Shown here: in pieces, positions 5,522 to 6,172 of the stretch
How positions within the stretch are numbered: the first letter of the stretch is position 1
How the letters are laid out: each line of letters opens with the position of its first letter
NCBI GenBank assembly: GCA_030625995.1
Contig: DAOUPU010000156.1
Location: forward strand, 1-6,172
Origin: Flavobacteriaceae bacterium
Lineage (GTDB): Bacteria > Bacteroidota > Bacteroidia > Flavobacteriales > Flavobacteriaceae
Direction of reading: 5' to 3'
DNA: 6,172 nucleotides
Program-made: the position numbers and the translations under genes
Notes under the pieces: generated by a model
Database searches by the model: none
Told to the model about the DNA's origin: nothing
What the model saw: only the letters and a program-made list of their open reading frames with translations

Positions 5522-6138
5522 AGATCGATATAACCACTATTGTATTTGATCTGGGAGGTGTCTTGGTTGATTGGAACCCGGAATACGTCTACCGAGATGT
5601 GTTTAACGGAGATCAAAATAAAGTAGATTGGTTCTTAAATAATATTTGTACTTCCGAATGGAATGAGAAACAGGATGCCGGAAGGACCATAGAAGAGGCA
5701 ACTGATCTATTAGTAAATGAGCACCCCCAGTATGAAGCCTGGATCAGAATTTATTATGACAAATGGGAGGAAATGCTGGCAGGTCCAATTCAGGAGACTG
5801 TAGATCTCTTGAACAAATTAAAAATGGACAATAAATACAGATTGCTCGCTTTGACCAATTGGAGTGCTGAAACATTTCCTATAGCTTTAGAACGGTTTGA
5901 ATTTTTAAAACTTTTCGAAGGAATCGTAGTTTCGGGTGATGAAAAGACCAGAAAACCATTGCCAAAAATATACGATATACTTTTAGAACGGTATGAATTA
6001 AGTCCTGAAAATTGTGTTTTTATCGATGATAATTTTGACAATATAAGGACTGCAAGAAAATTTGGAATTCACGGTATCCATTATAATTCATCCTTACAAT
6101 TAAAAAAAGAATTATTGAGAATAAAAATCTCTATATAG
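5518..6138 (+). CDS. HAD-family phosphatase, YihX-like (subfamily IA)
   Basis: The 206-residue protein has the four HAD motifs in order. Motif I is VFDLGGVLVDW with nucleophile D11. Motif II is LTNWS with T113. Motif III is TRKPLPKIY with K146. Motif IV is VFIDDNFDNI with D170 and D171. Between motifs I and II lies the helical cap of about 80 residues found in subfamily IA. The usual second aspartate of motif I (DxD) is glycine here (DLG), as in the YihX and epoxide-hydrolase N-terminal phosphatase branch, so the general acid may differ. E. coli YihX dephosphorylates alpha-D-glucose 1-phosphate; the substrate of this protein cannot be inferred reliably. Its ATG overlaps the prfB stop by 4 nt (ATGA), implying one transcript and coupled translation. 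The ORF is complete, ending in TAG. Confidence 0.88.
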   Translation: MKIDITTIVFDLGGVLVDWNPEYVYRDVFNGDQNKVDWFLNNICTSEWNEKQDAGRTIEEATDLLVNEHPQYEAWIRIYYDKWEEMLAGPIQETVDLLNKLKMDNKYRLLALTNWSAETFPIALERFEFLKLFEGIVVSGDEKTRKPLPKIYDILLERYELSPENCVFIDDNFDNIRTARKFGIHGIHYNSSLQLKKELLRIKISI

Positions 6139-6172
6139 GTGCAAAAACACTTCTTAAAACTTCTAATAATTA

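Noticed and set aside
6139..6172. Terminator after the HAD gene
   Set aside because: GTGCAAAAACAC gives only a three-base-pair stem with no U-run before the window ends.

Overview
The window looks like ordinary chromosome from a low-GC member of the Bacteroidota. Three things point there: perfect matches to the Bacteroidota -7 promoter element (TAnnTTTG) just upstream of genes, little Shine-Dalgarno signal, and protein families and intergenic repeats typical of that phylum. The genus cannot be read from the sequence. No mobile element, phage, CRISPR array, tRNA or rRNA is visible.

Layout. Positions 1-669 hold no convincing gene. They hold a cluster of short repeats: a nested inverted repeat with three 21-bp tandem units (126-221), an 8-bp doublet (307-322), a 7-bp tandem array (378-412), several GATTCCGCAGA-type units (421-583), and two diverged copies of a ~65-bp segment (about 55-123 and 421-489). 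Positions 670-1980 (minus) encode a DAACS-family glutamate/aspartate/dicarboxylate:cation symporter. A 118-bp divergent promoter region (1981-2098) separates it from a small two-helix membrane protein (2099-2404, plus), whose stop lies 1 nt from the end of an unnamed small membrane protein (2406-2678, minus). That protein overlaps by 4 nt an exported methionine sulfoxide reductase MsrA (2675-3295, minus), which follows a low-specificity threonine aldolase (3359-4384, minus). Only 30 bp separate the aldolase start from the divergent prfB (4415-5521, plus; release factor 2), which overlaps by 4 nt a YihX-like HAD phosphatase (5518-6138, plus).

How the genes relate. Likely transcription units are the symporter alone, the 2099-2404 gene alone, ltaE-msrA-small membrane protein (gap 63 nt, then a 4-nt overlap), and prfB-HAD. 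The functions are housekeeping: nutrient uptake, amino-acid breakdown, protein repair in the envelope, translation termination and sugar-phosphate or nucleotide-type dephosphorylation. No pathway links them all.

I found no previously undescribed multi-gene system. The points most worth checking are the intergenic repeat cluster, a prfB that lacks the usual programmed frameshift and may be read from a nearly leaderless mRNA, and the tight coupling of exported MsrA to an unnamed membrane protein.
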